Origin: Glycocaulis sp051859565
GTDB lineage: Bacteria; Pseudomonadota; Alphaproteobacteria; Caulobacterales; Maricaulaceae
Assembly: GCF_051859565.1 (NCBI RefSeq)
Contig: NZ_JBHYFK010000001.1
Coordinates: forward strand, 124,001 to 188,000
DNA: 64,000 bases
Reading direction: 5' to 3'
The notes under the pieces: generated by a model
The model's database searches: none
The model's input: the letters and a program-made list of their open reading frames with translations, nothing else
Told to the model about the DNA's origin: nothing
Part shown: in pieces, positions 16,990 to 25,733 of the stretch
How the letters are laid out: each line of letters opens with the position of its first letter
Position numbering within the stretch: position 1 is the first letter of the stretch
Position numbers and translations under genes: made by a program

Positions 16990-17305
16990 GGGGCAAACCT
17001 CCAGGGAAATAGACAATGCTTGTTCGGGCGCATCCCGCCAGCCGCCACAAAAGACCAGAGCGGAGACAAGCGCAACCCGTCTCCTGCTTCTATAGCATGC
17101 GTTCACTGCGTGGCCAGAGCGATCATCCGGCCCGCCATGCGTTCCGTGAGCCCGCCAATACCGTTGCACTCTTGTGACAGTTCGCCGGGCAAGCCCGCTT
17201 CACACAGCCCGCGCAGCTTGACCGCCGCGCCAACCCTCCCGCATCCTGCCACAGCGCGTCCGGGGGAAAGCGGGGGCGCCACGGCGAGGCCGCGAGAGAA
17301 GAGCC
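16990..17305. other. 316-base intergenic region, nothing recognised
   Basis: The space between the divergent DUF3576 lipoprotein and porin-like genes should contain both promoters. I find no tRNA, no strong terminator, no CtrA, LexA or DnaA consensus and no credible small gene. Confidence 0.6.
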
Positions 17306-18544
17306 ATGATACCAGCGCTTGGCGCTCATGTTCGGGCCTTCACATTTCTCGCGGCCGCGCCTTTTTCAGCCCTCGGACTGTTTGCCTCTCCGGCGCTCGC
17401 GCAGGAGCGCACCCCTTGGTTTGACAGTGATATCGAGCTGAGCGCGGACATCGCGCTCGCTCCGGGCGCCACCGATGCTGCGCGCTCAGGGCCTTATGGC
17501 GAAATCCGTCTCGATTACACGGCCGAACGTATTCAGGAGAATATGACCAGGATCGGATTTGCCGCCGGCCTGGTCTTGCGCCGCGATTCCGGCCGGGCCG
17601 GTCTGGCGCAGGCTGTCGGTGATTGCCCCCCCGGCCTGGCCGACTGTTTCGACGCAGGCGGGCTGGCGCCTGCGGGTGCGTTCACCGGCTTTGCGGCCGC
17701 TGCCGGTATAGACAGTGACGACCCCACGATCGCTTTGGAAACCGCGTTTATGTACTGGCGCGGCGGACTGGTGGAAGTTCGCGCCGGTTACGGCCCCGGC
17801 GCTGCCGCTCTCGAAAGCGAGGCTCTGCCGGGCGCTTTCTGGCTCATGCGCGCGGATGCAGGCCGGGTTGATCCCTCGGGCCGCAATCTGGCCTCCACCG
17901 CGAACACGCTGTCGGGCCATGCGCCCAAGCTGCTGGTGAGAAGTGTGCGGCTGGCGGGCTTTCGGGCTGCGGCCTCCTTCGCGCCTGATGGTGATGTGTG
18001 CGGCGCAAGCTTTTGCCGCCCGGAAAGCCAGCCGGGCGTTCTGGCAGCGGCCAGCGTCCGTGATATTGCCGAGTTCGGCCTGTCTTTCGATCACCGCTTT
18101 GCCGCTTCGGGTGTGCGCTGGACGGCCGGTATCGGCCTGTCGCAAGGGCGCTCAGCCGGGCCTGACAGCGCGTTCTTCGATGATCCCTGGGCCGTATCGG
18201 CCCGCCTGACACGTACTGAGGGGCCGTGGAGCGCAGGCGTGAGCACCCTTCTGAGCAATGATGGCGTGTCGGGGGCCCGCTACAGCGCGCACGCCGCAAG
18301 CCTTGCCTATGAAAGCGGCGACTGGCTGTTCAGTGTGGAAATGGCGCAGGCGCGCTCTGGCCTCGTTCACGCCTACAGTCAGACCCTGCTCGCTGGCGCC
18401 TCGCGCTATTACGATTCCGGTCTGGTGCTCGGCCTGGGTGTTGCGCACACGCGGTCCGGGCAGGCGGAAACGTCCGGCCCGGCACGAATGACCCGGGTGC
18501 GGGAGGGCGCGCGCCTCTTCATCGAAGCAGGGTTGCGCTTTTGA
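17306..18544 (+). CDS. Porin-like outer-membrane protein, hypothetical
   Basis: A 412-residue protein with a signal peptide (cleavage probably after ASPALA, near residue 32). It then has alternating polar and hydrophobic stretches with many Gly, Tyr and Phe, and a terminal Phe (LFIEAGLRF), all features of beta-barrel outer-membrane proteins. Segments such as LSFDHRFAASGVRWTAGIGLS look like barrel strands. I recognise no specific family beyond resemblance to Gram-negative porins, so the transported substrate is unknown. AGAGAAG precedes ATG 17306. It stands alone in orientation with the NtrZ-like gene downstream. Confidence 0.6.
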   Translation: MIPALGAHVRAFTFLAAAPFSALGLFASPALAQERTPWFDSDIELSADIALAPGATDAARSGPYGEIRLDYTAERIQENMTRIGFAAGLVLRRDSGRAGLAQAVGDCPPGLADCFDAGGLAPAGAFTGFAAAAGIDSDDPTIALETAFMYWRGGLVEVRAGYGPGAAALESEALPGAFWLMRADAGRVDPSGRNLASTANTLSGHAPKLLVRSVRLAGFRAAASFAPDGDVCGASFCRPESQPGVLAAASVRDIAEFGLSFDHRFAASGVRWTAGIGLSQGRSAGPDSAFFDDPWAVSARLTRTEGPWSAGVSTLLSNDGVSGARYSAHAASLAYESGDWLFSVEMAQARSGLVHAYSQTLLAGASRYYDSGLVLGLGVAHTRSGQAETSGPARMTRVREGARLFIEAGLRF

Positions 18545-18639
18545 CACGCTTTGCGCGAATTCGCATTTGATACCGGGCAACCCTGTTGGGTTTGCCGCGT
18601 TGCTGGCTTATATCAAATGTCAGAGTACTGGAGAAAGCC

Positions 18640-19206
18640 ATGCGCTTGCGCCTGTCAGCCCTGTCGGCCTTGCCGGTCGTGATGGCCCTTGCCATTGCGC
18701 CGTCGGCGTTTGCGCAGGATTCTGACGCCCGCGACGGGTTCAATCTGCGCGGCACGGCCTTTTCCGACCTCACCTCGCTTGAGCGCCTTCAGGACCTTGC
18801 CGAACAGGCCGAGGCTGAGCAGGCACGCGCCGCCCGTGAGCAAGAGGTACGCCGTGAGGCTGCCCTCCTGTCGGTACCGGACCGCCCCACCGGGTCTGCT
18901 ACGGCCTGGCAGCAACGCTTCACCATGGCGCCGGCGGGCACGATGGCATCGGTCTGGGGTGAACAGGCTGAACAATTCCGCTTTTCTGCCGGTGAGCGCT
19001 GGGGCATTTCGCTTGGCATTTCCCAGCGTATGCGTGGTCAGGCCTTTGAGCTGCAGGATGTGAGCGCGGGCGCGTTTTACTCCCTGACCGACCGTGTGCG
19101 CATTGGCGGTGAATTCCGCTTCACCTCGCCTGAAGAAGACGTGTTTGGCGAAGAGGCTGACCGCCGCACGCCGCAGCTGCGCTTTGAATCGGCTTTCCGC
19201 TTCTAG
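18640..19206 (+). CDS. Secreted periplasmic protein, possibly NtrZ family
   Basis: A 188-residue protein with a clear signal peptide (cleavage near SAFAQD, about residue 26), a charged coiled-coil-like stretch of Glu, Ala and Arg (about residues 45-75), and a C-terminal part rich in beta-type residues ending in FRF. The pattern GERWGISLGISQ...VSAGAFYSLTDRVRIGGEF resembles what I remember of NtrZ, a periplasmic inhibitor of the NtrY sensor kinase in Caulobacter, but this is a resemblance only. Start ATG 18640 is preceded by GGAGAAAG; an in-frame upstream start at 18586 would spoil the signal peptide. Confidence 0.6.
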   Translation: MRLRLSALSALPVVMALAIAPSAFAQDSDARDGFNLRGTAFSDLTSLERLQDLAEQAEAEQARAAREQEVRREAALLSVPDRPTGSATAWQQRFTMAPAGTMASVWGEQAEQFRFSAGERWGISLGISQRMRGQAFELQDVSAGAFYSLTDRVRIGGEFRFTSPEEDVFGEEADRRTPQLRFESAFRF

Positions 19207-19208
19207 TT

Positions 19209-19964
19209 TTAGCCAATGCTTTCAACGGCCCGGCACAGCGCTTCAACGCTGCTGACAAGCTTTTCCAGATCGGCAGGTGTGGACAGGCGGTGATCACCGC
19301 TTTTGCTGACATGCACCGAGACGTCGCCTGATGTCAGCTTGCCCGCAAGCGCCATGGCGTGTTGCCAGGGCACGTCAATATCGGCCATGCCCTGCAATAT
19401 GCGTACAGGGCCCTCAAAGCCGATCTCTGTGTCCATCAGCAGCCATTGGCGCGCCTCTTCGATCAGGCCGCGCGTGATGATGAGCGGATCGCCATATTCC
19501 GATGGCTGCGCCCACTCGCCCTGGGTCAGGATCGCGGCGCGGACCTCGTCAGGAAACCCCTCCCACATCAGCTTTTCGGTAAAGTCAGGTGCCGGCGCGA
19601 TCAGCACCAGCCCCGCCACCCGCTCTGGCCGCGCCAGCGCCGCCAGCAGGGCGGTCCACGCGCCCATGGACGAGCCGACCAGTATCTGCGGCCCTTCGGT
19701 TAGCGCATCTATCACCTGAAGCGCGTCCTCGCGCCACAGCCCGACGCGCGCCGCGCGCCAGTCGCCCTCTGACTGGCCATGGGCAAAATAGTCGAAGCGC
19801 ACGAAGGCGCGGCCCTCGCGCTGCGCCCAGGCGTCCAGGGCAAGGGCCTTCGTCCCTTCCATGTCAGAGCGCAGCCCGCCCAGCCAGACAATGCCCGGCC
19901 CCTTGCCGGTGCGGCGTGCATAGGCGAGCCGGGATCCGTCAGCGCGGTGAAGAAATTCTGGCAT
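19209..19964 (-). CDS. Alpha/beta hydrolase (ABHD10/depalmitoylase-like)
   Basis: A 251-residue cytoplasmic alpha/beta hydrolase: oxyanion segment WLGGLRSDMEG, FDYFAHGQS, nucleophile elbow GSSMG (Ser99), an Asp in MADIDVPW, and a His in SGDHRLS. The set resembles the ABHD10-like thioesterase/depalmitoylase branch; the true substrate is not known. Start: ATG 19964 begins a canonical N-terminus (PEFLHRADG); in-frame starts further upstream add a basic tail of doubtful reality. Its 3' end is two bases from the NtrZ-like gene end, convergent. Confidence 0.82.
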   Translation of the reverse strand: MPEFLHRADGSRLAYARRTGKGPGIVWLGGLRSDMEGTKALALDAWAQREGRAFVRFDYFAHGQSEGDWRAARVGLWREDALQVIDALTEGPQILVGSSMGAWTALLAALARPERVAGLVLIAPAPDFTEKLMWEGFPDEVRAAILTQGEWAQPSEYGDPLIITRGLIEEARQWLLMDTEIGFEGPVRILQGMADIDVPWQHAMALAGKLTSGDVSVHVSKSGDHRLSTPADLEKLVSSVEALCRAVESIG

Positions 19965-20077
19965 CAGGGAGCCTTTGCGTGTGAGCTGGCGTTTGCGCCT
20001 TACCGCGCCCATCTTTATGAGCCACGCTGGATGGTTCAACCGTCCTGCCGCATATTCACCGGGAAAACGCCCTGCCC

Positions 20078-21235
20078 ATGAAAATTCTCCAGCTGATACC
20101 GGAACTGGATGCCGGCGGCGCCGAGCGCACCACGATCGACGTGGCGCAGGCGATTGCCGCCTCTGGCGGTGAAGCGCTGGTGGCGAGCCTTGGCGGGCGG
20201 CTGGAAGGGGAGCTGGCGGCAGTAGGGGGAGAGCTGATCCGCCTCGACATGAAGAGCAAGAACCCGCTGACCATCGTGGCCAATTCGCGCCGCCTGACGG
20301 ATATCGTTCGCGAGCGCGGGGTGGACATTATCCATGCCCGTTCGCGTGTGCCCGCCTGGAGCGGTCTGGAAGCAGCCCGCCGGACCGGCATCGCGTTCGT
20401 GACCACCTATCACGGCACCTACAATGCCCGTTCGGGCCTGAAACGCTTCTATAACTCGGTGATGGCGCGCGGCGATGCCGTAATCGCCAATTCGCACTTC
20501 ATTGCAGACCATGTGCGCGCAGAGCACGGCGCGGTGCTGGCCCGTAAACGAAAAGACCTGTCACATTTGCACGTCATTCCACGCGGGGTGGATTTTTCAA
20601 GGCTCGACCCGGCCCGGACAGATCCGCTTCAGGTCGAGGGTCTGCGCGCTGTCTGGCTGGAGGGGCGCCAGGCGCCGGTCATCCTCCTGCCTGGACGCCT
20701 GACCGGATGGAAAGGCCAGATGCTGGCGGTGGATGCGGTAGCTCTGCTCGCCAGCCGCATGTCCGGTCCGCCCCCCGTTCTGGTGTGCGCGGGCGATGCG
20801 CAGGGACGGGACAATTATGTGGAGCAATTGCGCGGGCGCGCGGCAGAGTCCGGCGTCGCGCTGGTCCTTCCTGGCCACCTCTCCGACATGGCCACCGCCT
20901 ACATGGCGGCCGACATCGTCATTACCCCTTCAACCGACCCGGAAGCCTTCGGGCGCACGCTGGCAGAGGCGATGGCGATGGAGCGGCCCGTGATCGCGGC
21001 TGCCCATGGCGGCGCGCTGGAAATCCTTGCTGACAGCGCAACCGGCTGGCTTTTTGCGCCCGGCAGCGCCGCCGAACTGGCCGCCCGGATCAAAATGGTG
21101 CTTGAACTTGATACGGCCGAGAAAAAAATGCGCGGGCATTTGGCGCGCCAACGTGTTATCGCCCATTATTCGCGCGAGGCGCTGCAGGGTTCCACCTTGC
21201 GGGTATATCGGGAACTTCTAGACTATCGCCCATGA
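20078..21235 (+). CDS. Glycosyltransferase family 4 protein
   Basis: A 385-residue GT-B enzyme. The N-terminal acceptor domain starts MKILQLIPELDAGGAERT; the C-terminal donor domain has LPGRLTGWKGQ and the family E-x7-E type motif in PEAFGRTLAEAMAMERPVIA (about residues 288-307). GT4 enzymes usually add hexoses from nucleotide sugars, here probably in LPS core or another envelope glycan. Its stop overlaps the next gene, a heptosyltransferase-like protein, by four bases (ATGA), which supports a shared LPS-related pathway. Confidence 0.9.
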   Translation: MKILQLIPELDAGGAERTTIDVAQAIAASGGEALVASLGGRLEGELAAVGGELIRLDMKSKNPLTIVANSRRLTDIVRERGVDIIHARSRVPAWSGLEAARRTGIAFVTTYHGTYNARSGLKRFYNSVMARGDAVIANSHFIADHVRAEHGAVLARKRKDLSHLHVIPRGVDFSRLDPARTDPLQVEGLRAVWLEGRQAPVILLPGRLTGWKGQMLAVDAVALLASRMSGPPPVLVCAGDAQGRDNYVEQLRGRAAESGVALVLPGHLSDMATAYMAADIVITPSTDPEAFGRTLAEAMAMERPVIAAAHGGALEILADSATGWLFAPGSAAELAARIKMVLELDTAEKKMRGHLARQRVIAHYSREALQGSTLRVYRELLDYRP

Positions 21236-22218
21236 TTGAGCACGAGCCGCCCAAGGAACAGGTACTGGTCGTCCATGAAGGCGATCTGCGCGCTACCGTG
21301 CGCATGATGGCGGCTGCGCGCCTGATCCGGGAGCATCACCGCAAGGCGCGCATCACGTTTCTCACCACGCCCGAATATGAAGGCCTGGTGAAGTATTGCC
21401 CTTATTTCAACGCTGTCGAGACCACGCTTCGCGAGACGGCTAAGAAAGGCTTTATCGAGCGCGTAAAGCTCGCCCGCGCCTCGAAGTTCGATTTTGTCTA
21501 TGATCTGTGCGCGTCGGACGCCGCCCGCAAGCTGAAGGGCGCGATGCGCCTGTCGCGCGGCCAGTGGATCGACAGCGCGCCAGACCCCAAATCACCCGAC
21601 CACCCGTCAGAGCAGATTGCGGACCTGCTTGGCCGCGCAGGCATTGGCCGGACCGGGCACCGTCTGGGCGAGGCACCGCCCCCCATGCTGGACTGGGTCG
21701 ATTTCGTCGCCAAGCGCTCACGCACGCTCGAGCCTGCCTATTTCGGCCTGCAGGACCGTTACGCTCTCTTTGCGCCTGCCGGCGATGAGTTCCAGCCCGC
21801 CTTCCGCTGGCCTAAGGAGCGCTGGGCCTCTCTGGCGCACGCGCTGAAGGAACAGGGCGTTGAGCCGGTGATCGTGGGCGGCCCGTCAGCGCGCGAGATT
21901 GGCCGCTATATCGCGCATGTCACGCCGGGTGCGCGCGACCTCACGGGCCGGGCCAATCTGGTTCAGCTTGCCGGTCTGGGCCGCAAGGCCAGCTTTTCTT
22001 TTGGCGAAGATGTGGATCTTTTGCATCTTCTCGTGGCCGCCGGTTCGCCCGCTGTGATGTTCCACCCCGGCGCGGAGGCACCCCACATGGCCTCTCCGCG
22101 GGGTCCGGAAAGCGTAATTCTCATGCACGCTCCGACACTTGCGCAGATTTCGGTAGCAGAAGCCGTGCAGTCCATGCGCGTTGCCGGTGGTTTTGCCCGT
22201 AGCCCCGAAGCGGCCTGA
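21232..22218 (+). CDS. Glycosyltransferase family 9 (heptosyltransferase-like)
   Basis: A 328-residue GT9-type protein. Features: LVVHEGDLRATVRMMAAARLIR at the N-terminus (split here as a Rossmann start), FDFVYDLCASD, FRWPKERWASLAHAL before the donor domain, PVIVGGPSARE, and DLTGRANLVQLAGLGRKAS, the region that binds ADP-heptose in WaaC/WaaF enzymes. It probably adds a sugar to lipopolysaccharide core. It is coupled to the upstream GT4 gene. The typical D-x2-G-x-G-D motif is altered (HEGDLRAT), so donor specificity is uncertain. Confidence 0.85.
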   Translation: MIEHEPPKEQVLVVHEGDLRATVRMMAAARLIREHHRKARITFLTTPEYEGLVKYCPYFNAVETTLRETAKKGFIERVKLARASKFDFVYDLCASDAARKLKGAMRLSRGQWIDSAPDPKSPDHPSEQIADLLGRAGIGRTGHRLGEAPPPMLDWVDFVAKRSRTLEPAYFGLQDRYALFAPAGDEFQPAFRWPKERWASLAHALKEQGVEPVIVGGPSAREIGRYIAHVTPGARDLTGRANLVQLAGLGRKASFSFGEDVDLLHLLVAAGSPAVMFHPGAEAPHMASPRGPESVILMHAPTLAQISVAEAVQSMRVAGGFARSPEAA

Positions 22219-22363
22219 AAGTCTTGATTTTACCAGCCATCTCACGATATGCGCATGCATCGGAAACGCTGCGCCGCGCGTTGACGCCACTGAAGAGTTT
22301 TGACTGCCGGGAGCGGGAGCATGGTTTGGCTCCCCGGTCTGGCGCTGTAACAGGAGAAGACGC

Positions 22364-22903
22364 ATAGCCCGACGCCCCCACGCCGCGCCGCCTGCCAAAA
22401 AGGATGGGCCGCGCATCAATGGAGAAATCCGCGTTCCGCGGGTGCTCCTGATTGACGAGAATGGCGAGAAGCAAGGTGAGATGCCGATCGAAGCCGCGCT
22501 CGATGCTGCGGCCGAGGCCGGACTCGACCTTATCGAAGTGTCACCGACCGCCAACCCGCCTGTCTGCAAGCTCGCTGATTTCGGCAAGCTGAAATATGCT
22601 GAGCAGAAGAAGAAGGCGGAAGCCCGCAAGAAGCAGAAGACGCAGGACATCAAAGAGATAAAGATGCGTCCCAATATCGACACGCACGATTACGAGGTGA
22701 AAACCAAATCGATGCGGCGCTTCTTCGAGGATGGCGACAAGGTGAAGATCACCCTGCGCTTCCGGGGCCGCGAGATGGCGCACCAGGATCGCGGCATGGT
22801 CATTTTTGACCGCGTGAAGGCTGATTTCGGCGATATCGCGAAAGTGGAGTTCGAGCCCAAGCTCGAAGGCCGCCAGATGATCATGGTGATGGCACCGCGC
22901 TAG
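22364..22903 (+). CDS. infC: Translation initiation factor IF-3, ATA start
   Basis: IF-3 binds the 30S subunit and discriminates against non-standard start codons. The 179-residue product starts (I/M)ARRPHAAPP, has RINGEIRVPRVLLID in the N-domain, the lysine-rich linker (YAEQKKKAEARKKQK), and the C-domain ending MVMAPR. No ATG, GTG or TTG in this frame gives a full N-domain: the first is GTG 22442, which would delete about 26 conserved residues. ATA 22364 is preceded by AGGAG at seven bases. Rare starts (AUU, AUA, AUC) are the known autoregulatory feature of infC. Confidence 0.92.
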   Translation: MARRPHAAPPAKKDGPRINGEIRVPRVLLIDENGEKQGEMPIEAALDAAAEAGLDLIEVSPTANPPVCKLADFGKLKYAEQKKKAEARKKQKTQDIKEIKMRPNIDTHDYEVKTKSMRRFFEDGDKVKITLRFRGREMAHQDRGMVIFDRVKADFGDIAKVEFEPKLEGRQMIMVMAPR

Positions 22904-22929
22904 CCGGGTCGTCAGCCTGACAAATGATG

Positions 22930-22964
22930 AAAGCCGGTATTGCACGCGTGATACCGGCTTTTTT
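22930..22964 (+). terminator. Intrinsic terminator after infC
   Basis: Stem AAAGCCGGTAT / ATACCGGCTTT with a ten-base loop followed by a T run (22959-22964). It ends infC transcription, so rpmI-rplT must have another promoter. Confidence 0.88.
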
Positions 22965-23046
22965 GCGTCTAGGCAGCGCAGACCGTTTGCGCCTAGTCTC
23001 CGGCGCGAGACGGGTGCCGATGGTATCCAGACAAAGGGGGTTTTCC

Positions 23047-24816
23047 ATGAAACATCTTGTATCCTTGGGTGCCTTGGCGGCGCTCGCCGCGGTTCCGGCC
23101 GCCTGGTCACAGACACCGGCAGCCGCCAGCGAAGGGCGCCATGGTGCGGTGACGCTCTCGGCTGGCTTTCCCGACGATCCGCGCACCTTTGCCGTTCAGG
23201 CTGGCGGGGCCATGCGCGCTTCGCGTCTGGGTAGTTCGGACTGTGTGGGCTTCATCACCGAAGATCCCACCTTCGTTCTGACCTATGAGGATGCAGGCGA
23301 TGTGTTCGATCTCATGATATCGGCCGCGTCCGAGGCCGATACGGCTCTGGCGGTCCGTACGCCTGGCGGGGAGGTTCTGTGCGACGATGATGGCGGCGCC
23401 AGCGGTTTCAATCCCGGCGTCACGGTAGAAAGCCCGGCAAGCGGCCGCTACGAGATCTGGCTGGCCACTTTCTCCGCCGGAATCGGCTACCCCGAAGCGG
23501 CCCTCCACATCTCCGAACTGGCCTATTCCGATGCCAACCCGTTTGCCCGCACGGTGAACGCAGACGCCCCGGCCGGAACCACACTCTCGTTGAGGGCCGG
23601 CTTCCGCAACGATCCGGCAAGCATCGAAATTGCGCAAGGCGGCGATGTCCGCCTCGGCCCGCTCGGCACACGCTGCGTCGGTTTCGGATCGGAGGCGCCC
23701 AGCGCCCGCCTGACCTACCGGGCTGGCCGCTACCAGCTCTATATCTCCACCGAAAGTGACCGGGACGGCACTATCGCCGTGCTGGCCCCTGATGGCAGCT
23801 GGCATTGCGACGATGACAGCGCAGGCAATCTCGATCCGGGCGTCACCTTCTCCGAGCCGCAATCAGGTGATTATCTGATCTGGGCCGGCACGTTCAGCCA
23901 GATCGGTGGGCAGACCGCGACCTTGCATGTGTCGGAGATTGGTTATGCGGGAGTGGACAACTCCGTCGATGTCGCGGCGCGCCCGCTCCACGGCCAGACC
24001 CGTCTGCGCAGCGGATTCTCGCCCAACCCGTTCTCTGCCGATGTGCAGGCAGGCGGCCCGGTCGATTCAACGCTGGCGCTGGCCGGCCACACCACGGTTG
24101 AGGGCTATTGCTATGGCCAGGTGACCCGTGCGCCGTCCTTCCGCCTGACATGGAGCGGCCAGGACGGCCCGCTTTATATCTCCACGGACAGCGACACCGA
24201 CACCCTGCTTCTGGTCAATGCGCCTGACGGCGGCTGGTGGTGCGATGATGACAGCGCTGGCAACCTCAATGCGGGCCTGGTGATCGATAATGCCCCGGCC
24301 GGGGTCTACGACATCTATGTCGGGTCGTTTGACACCGAACCGGCGCCTTCGCGCCTTTTCATCTCGCAGACGGGGTTTGGCCCGGAGGCGATCTCCATGC
24401 GCGCTGACCCGTCGCTGGAGCCGCGTTTTGGTGCCTTCACGCTGGACCCGGCCAGCAGCTCTGTGCCCTACGAGCAGGAGCTTGAAGCAGGTGGCCCGCT
24501 GCGCGCCTATCAGGCCGGCTTCACCTCGACCGATTTCTGCGTCGGCCATGTCAGCCGGGAGCCGAGCCTTGTCATCAACTGGGCGCCGGATGAGGCTACG
24601 GCATTTGCTGTCTATCTTGATGCCGAGCGCGACACCACGATCGCCGTACAACTGCCCGACGGCAGCTGGCGCTGTGATGATGACGGCTCGGTCGGTCTGA
24701 ACGCCGGTCTCAGCCTGAACGGCGCGCCCGGCCTGTACCGCATTTATGCGGGCACGTACGGGTCTGAGCCGGCCCCGGCCCGCCTGCACATCACCACAGG
24801 TGAATTGCCGCGCTGA
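23047..24816 (+). CDS. Secreted protein of four tandem CDDD-containing repeats, unknown function
   Basis: A 589-residue exported protein: signal peptide (about residues 1-21, ending AAWSQ), then four copies of a roughly 144-residue module. Each module has a first Cys in a C-x-G-type segment (SDCVGF, TRCVGF, GYCYGQ, DFCVGH), a middle part with T-x-A/L-V-x-x-P-x-G, and a C-D-D-D motif at residues 112, 254, 399 and 543. After the motif come L-x-x-G and Y-x-I-x-x-G/A-T/S-F/Y. Two Cys per module suggest one disulfide each; the Asp cluster may bind calcium. It resembles PPC-type beta modules but I cannot name a family. AAGGGGG precedes ATG 23047. It sits between infC and rpmI. Confidence 0.8.
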   Translation: MKHLVSLGALAALAAVPAAWSQTPAAASEGRHGAVTLSAGFPDDPRTFAVQAGGAMRASRLGSSDCVGFITEDPTFVLTYEDAGDVFDLMISAASEADTALAVRTPGGEVLCDDDGGASGFNPGVTVESPASGRYEIWLATFSAGIGYPEAALHISELAYSDANPFARTVNADAPAGTTLSLRAGFRNDPASIEIAQGGDVRLGPLGTRCVGFGSEAPSARLTYRAGRYQLYISTESDRDGTIAVLAPDGSWHCDDDSAGNLDPGVTFSEPQSGDYLIWAGTFSQIGGQTATLHVSEIGYAGVDNSVDVAARPLHGQTRLRSGFSPNPFSADVQAGGPVDSTLALAGHTTVEGYCYGQVTRAPSFRLTWSGQDGPLYISTDSDTDTLLLVNAPDGGWWCDDDSAGNLNAGLVIDNAPAGVYDIYVGSFDTEPAPSRLFISQTGFGPEAISMRADPSLEPRFGAFTLDPASSSVPYEQELEAGGPLRAYQAGFTSTDFCVGHVSREPSLVINWAPDEATAFAVYLDAERDTTIAVQLPDGSWRCDDDGSVGLNAGLSLNGAPGLYRIYAGTYGSEPAPARLHITTGELPR

Positions 24817-24827
24817 TTGTGTAGCCG

Positions 24828-24860
24828 GAAGGCGCGAGACGCTTGCGTTTCGCGCCTTCT
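24828..24860 (+). terminator. Hairpin after the four-repeat protein gene
   Basis: GAAGGCGCGA (24828-24837) pairs with TCGCGCCTTC (24850-24859), with a smaller inner hairpin. The T tract is short, so termination may be incomplete. Confidence 0.6.
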
Positions 24861-24972
24861 TGCGTATAACCACGCGCTCTTTAGTCCGGTCAGTCAGGCC
24901 CACGACATGCCTGCTGGCCGTTTGCCGGCTCGCCGCGCCTTGAGTGCCCGGCACCCATATCAGGAGACCGAA

Positions 24973-25176
24973 ATGTCGAAGATGAAGACCAAGAGCGGCG
25001 CCAAGAAGCGCTTCAAGGTGACCGGGACCGGCAAAGTGCTGGCTGCCCAGTCCGGCAAACGTCACGGCATGATCAAGCGGACGCCCAAGCAGATCCGCCA
25101 GAAGCGCGGCACCGACACTCTGGCGGCGCCTGACGCGAAGATCGTGAAGCAACACTACCTGCCCTACAGCCGCTAA
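24973..25176 (+). CDS. rpmI: 50S ribosomal protein L35
   Basis: A 67-residue basic ribosomal protein with the L35 pattern MKTKSGAKKRFKVTGTGKV and KQIRQKRG near the C-terminus. GGAG lies seven bases before ATG 24973. It normally follows infC directly; here it is about 2 kb away with a secreted-protein gene and two terminator-like hairpins between, so it must be transcribed from its own promoter in 24861-24972. It forms an operon with rplT. Confidence 0.96.
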   Translation: MSKMKTKSGAKKRFKVTGTGKVLAAQSGKRHGMIKRTPKQIRQKRGTDTLAAPDAKIVKQHYLPYSR

Positions 25177-25220
25177 CGCGCTGGCCGGTACGTATATCCA
25201 ACGTTTGAAGGACTGATATC

Positions 25221-25580
25221 ATGGCTCGCGTTTCCTCAGGACCCGCTACCCACGCCCGTCACCGCAAGGTGATCAAGGCCGCCAAAGGCTATTATGGCCG
25301 CCGCAAGAACACGTTCCGCGCCGCCAATCAGGCAGTGGAGAAGGCCGGCCAGTACGCTTACCGCGACCGCCGCGTCAAGAAGCGTAATTTCCGTTCGCTC
25401 TGGATCCAGCGCATCAACGCCGCTGCCCGTCTGAACGACCTCACCTATGCCACGTTTATGAACGGGCTCAAGAAGGCCGGTATCGAGCTCGACCGCAAGG
25501 TGCTCTCCGATATCGCCATTCGTGAGCCCGAAGCCTTTACCGCCCTGGCTGACCAGGCGCGTTCGGCTCTCAAGGCGTAA
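25221..25580 (+). CDS. rplT: 50S ribosomal protein L20
   Basis: A 119-residue basic protein needed for early 50S assembly: RVSSGPATHARHRKVIK start, GYYGRRKNTFRAANQAVEK, and the C-terminal globular part with LNDLTYATFMNGL. Length and sequence are typical. In several bacteria L20 represses its own operon through the leader RNA; I cannot identify such a leader here. A strong terminator follows. Confidence 0.97.
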   Translation: MARVSSGPATHARHRKVIKAAKGYYGRRKNTFRAANQAVEKAGQYAYRDRRVKKRNFRSLWIQRINAAARLNDLTYATFMNGLKKAGIELDRKVLSDIAIREPEAFTALADQARSALKA

Positions 25581-25622
25581 GTGGCAGGTCCGGGCTGGTA
25601 ACCAGCCCCTTTACGGATCACA

Positions 25623-25657
25623 AAAGCCCGCCTGCGAGCTCCGCAGGCGGGCTTTTT
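25623..25657 (+). terminator. Intrinsic terminator after rplT
   Basis: Fourteen-base perfect stem AAAGCCCGCCTGCG / CGCAGGCGGGCTTT with a five-base loop and a T run to 25657. Confidence 0.93.
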
Positions 25658-25733
25658 GCTGTTCGCCCCACACCAGAGTTTGAACCAGACGGCGAAAACG
25701 GCTCTAACCGGCCCTTCTGACACGAGACGGAAT

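Noticed and set aside
22442..22903. infC starting at GTG 22442
   Set aside because: Would delete about 26 residues that are conserved in IF-3 and lacks a suitably placed ribosome site; ATA 22364 explains both.
23047..24816. DNA tandem repeat or CRISPR-like array
   Set aside because: Repetition is at protein level with about 430-base period and diverged DNA; it is one coding gene.
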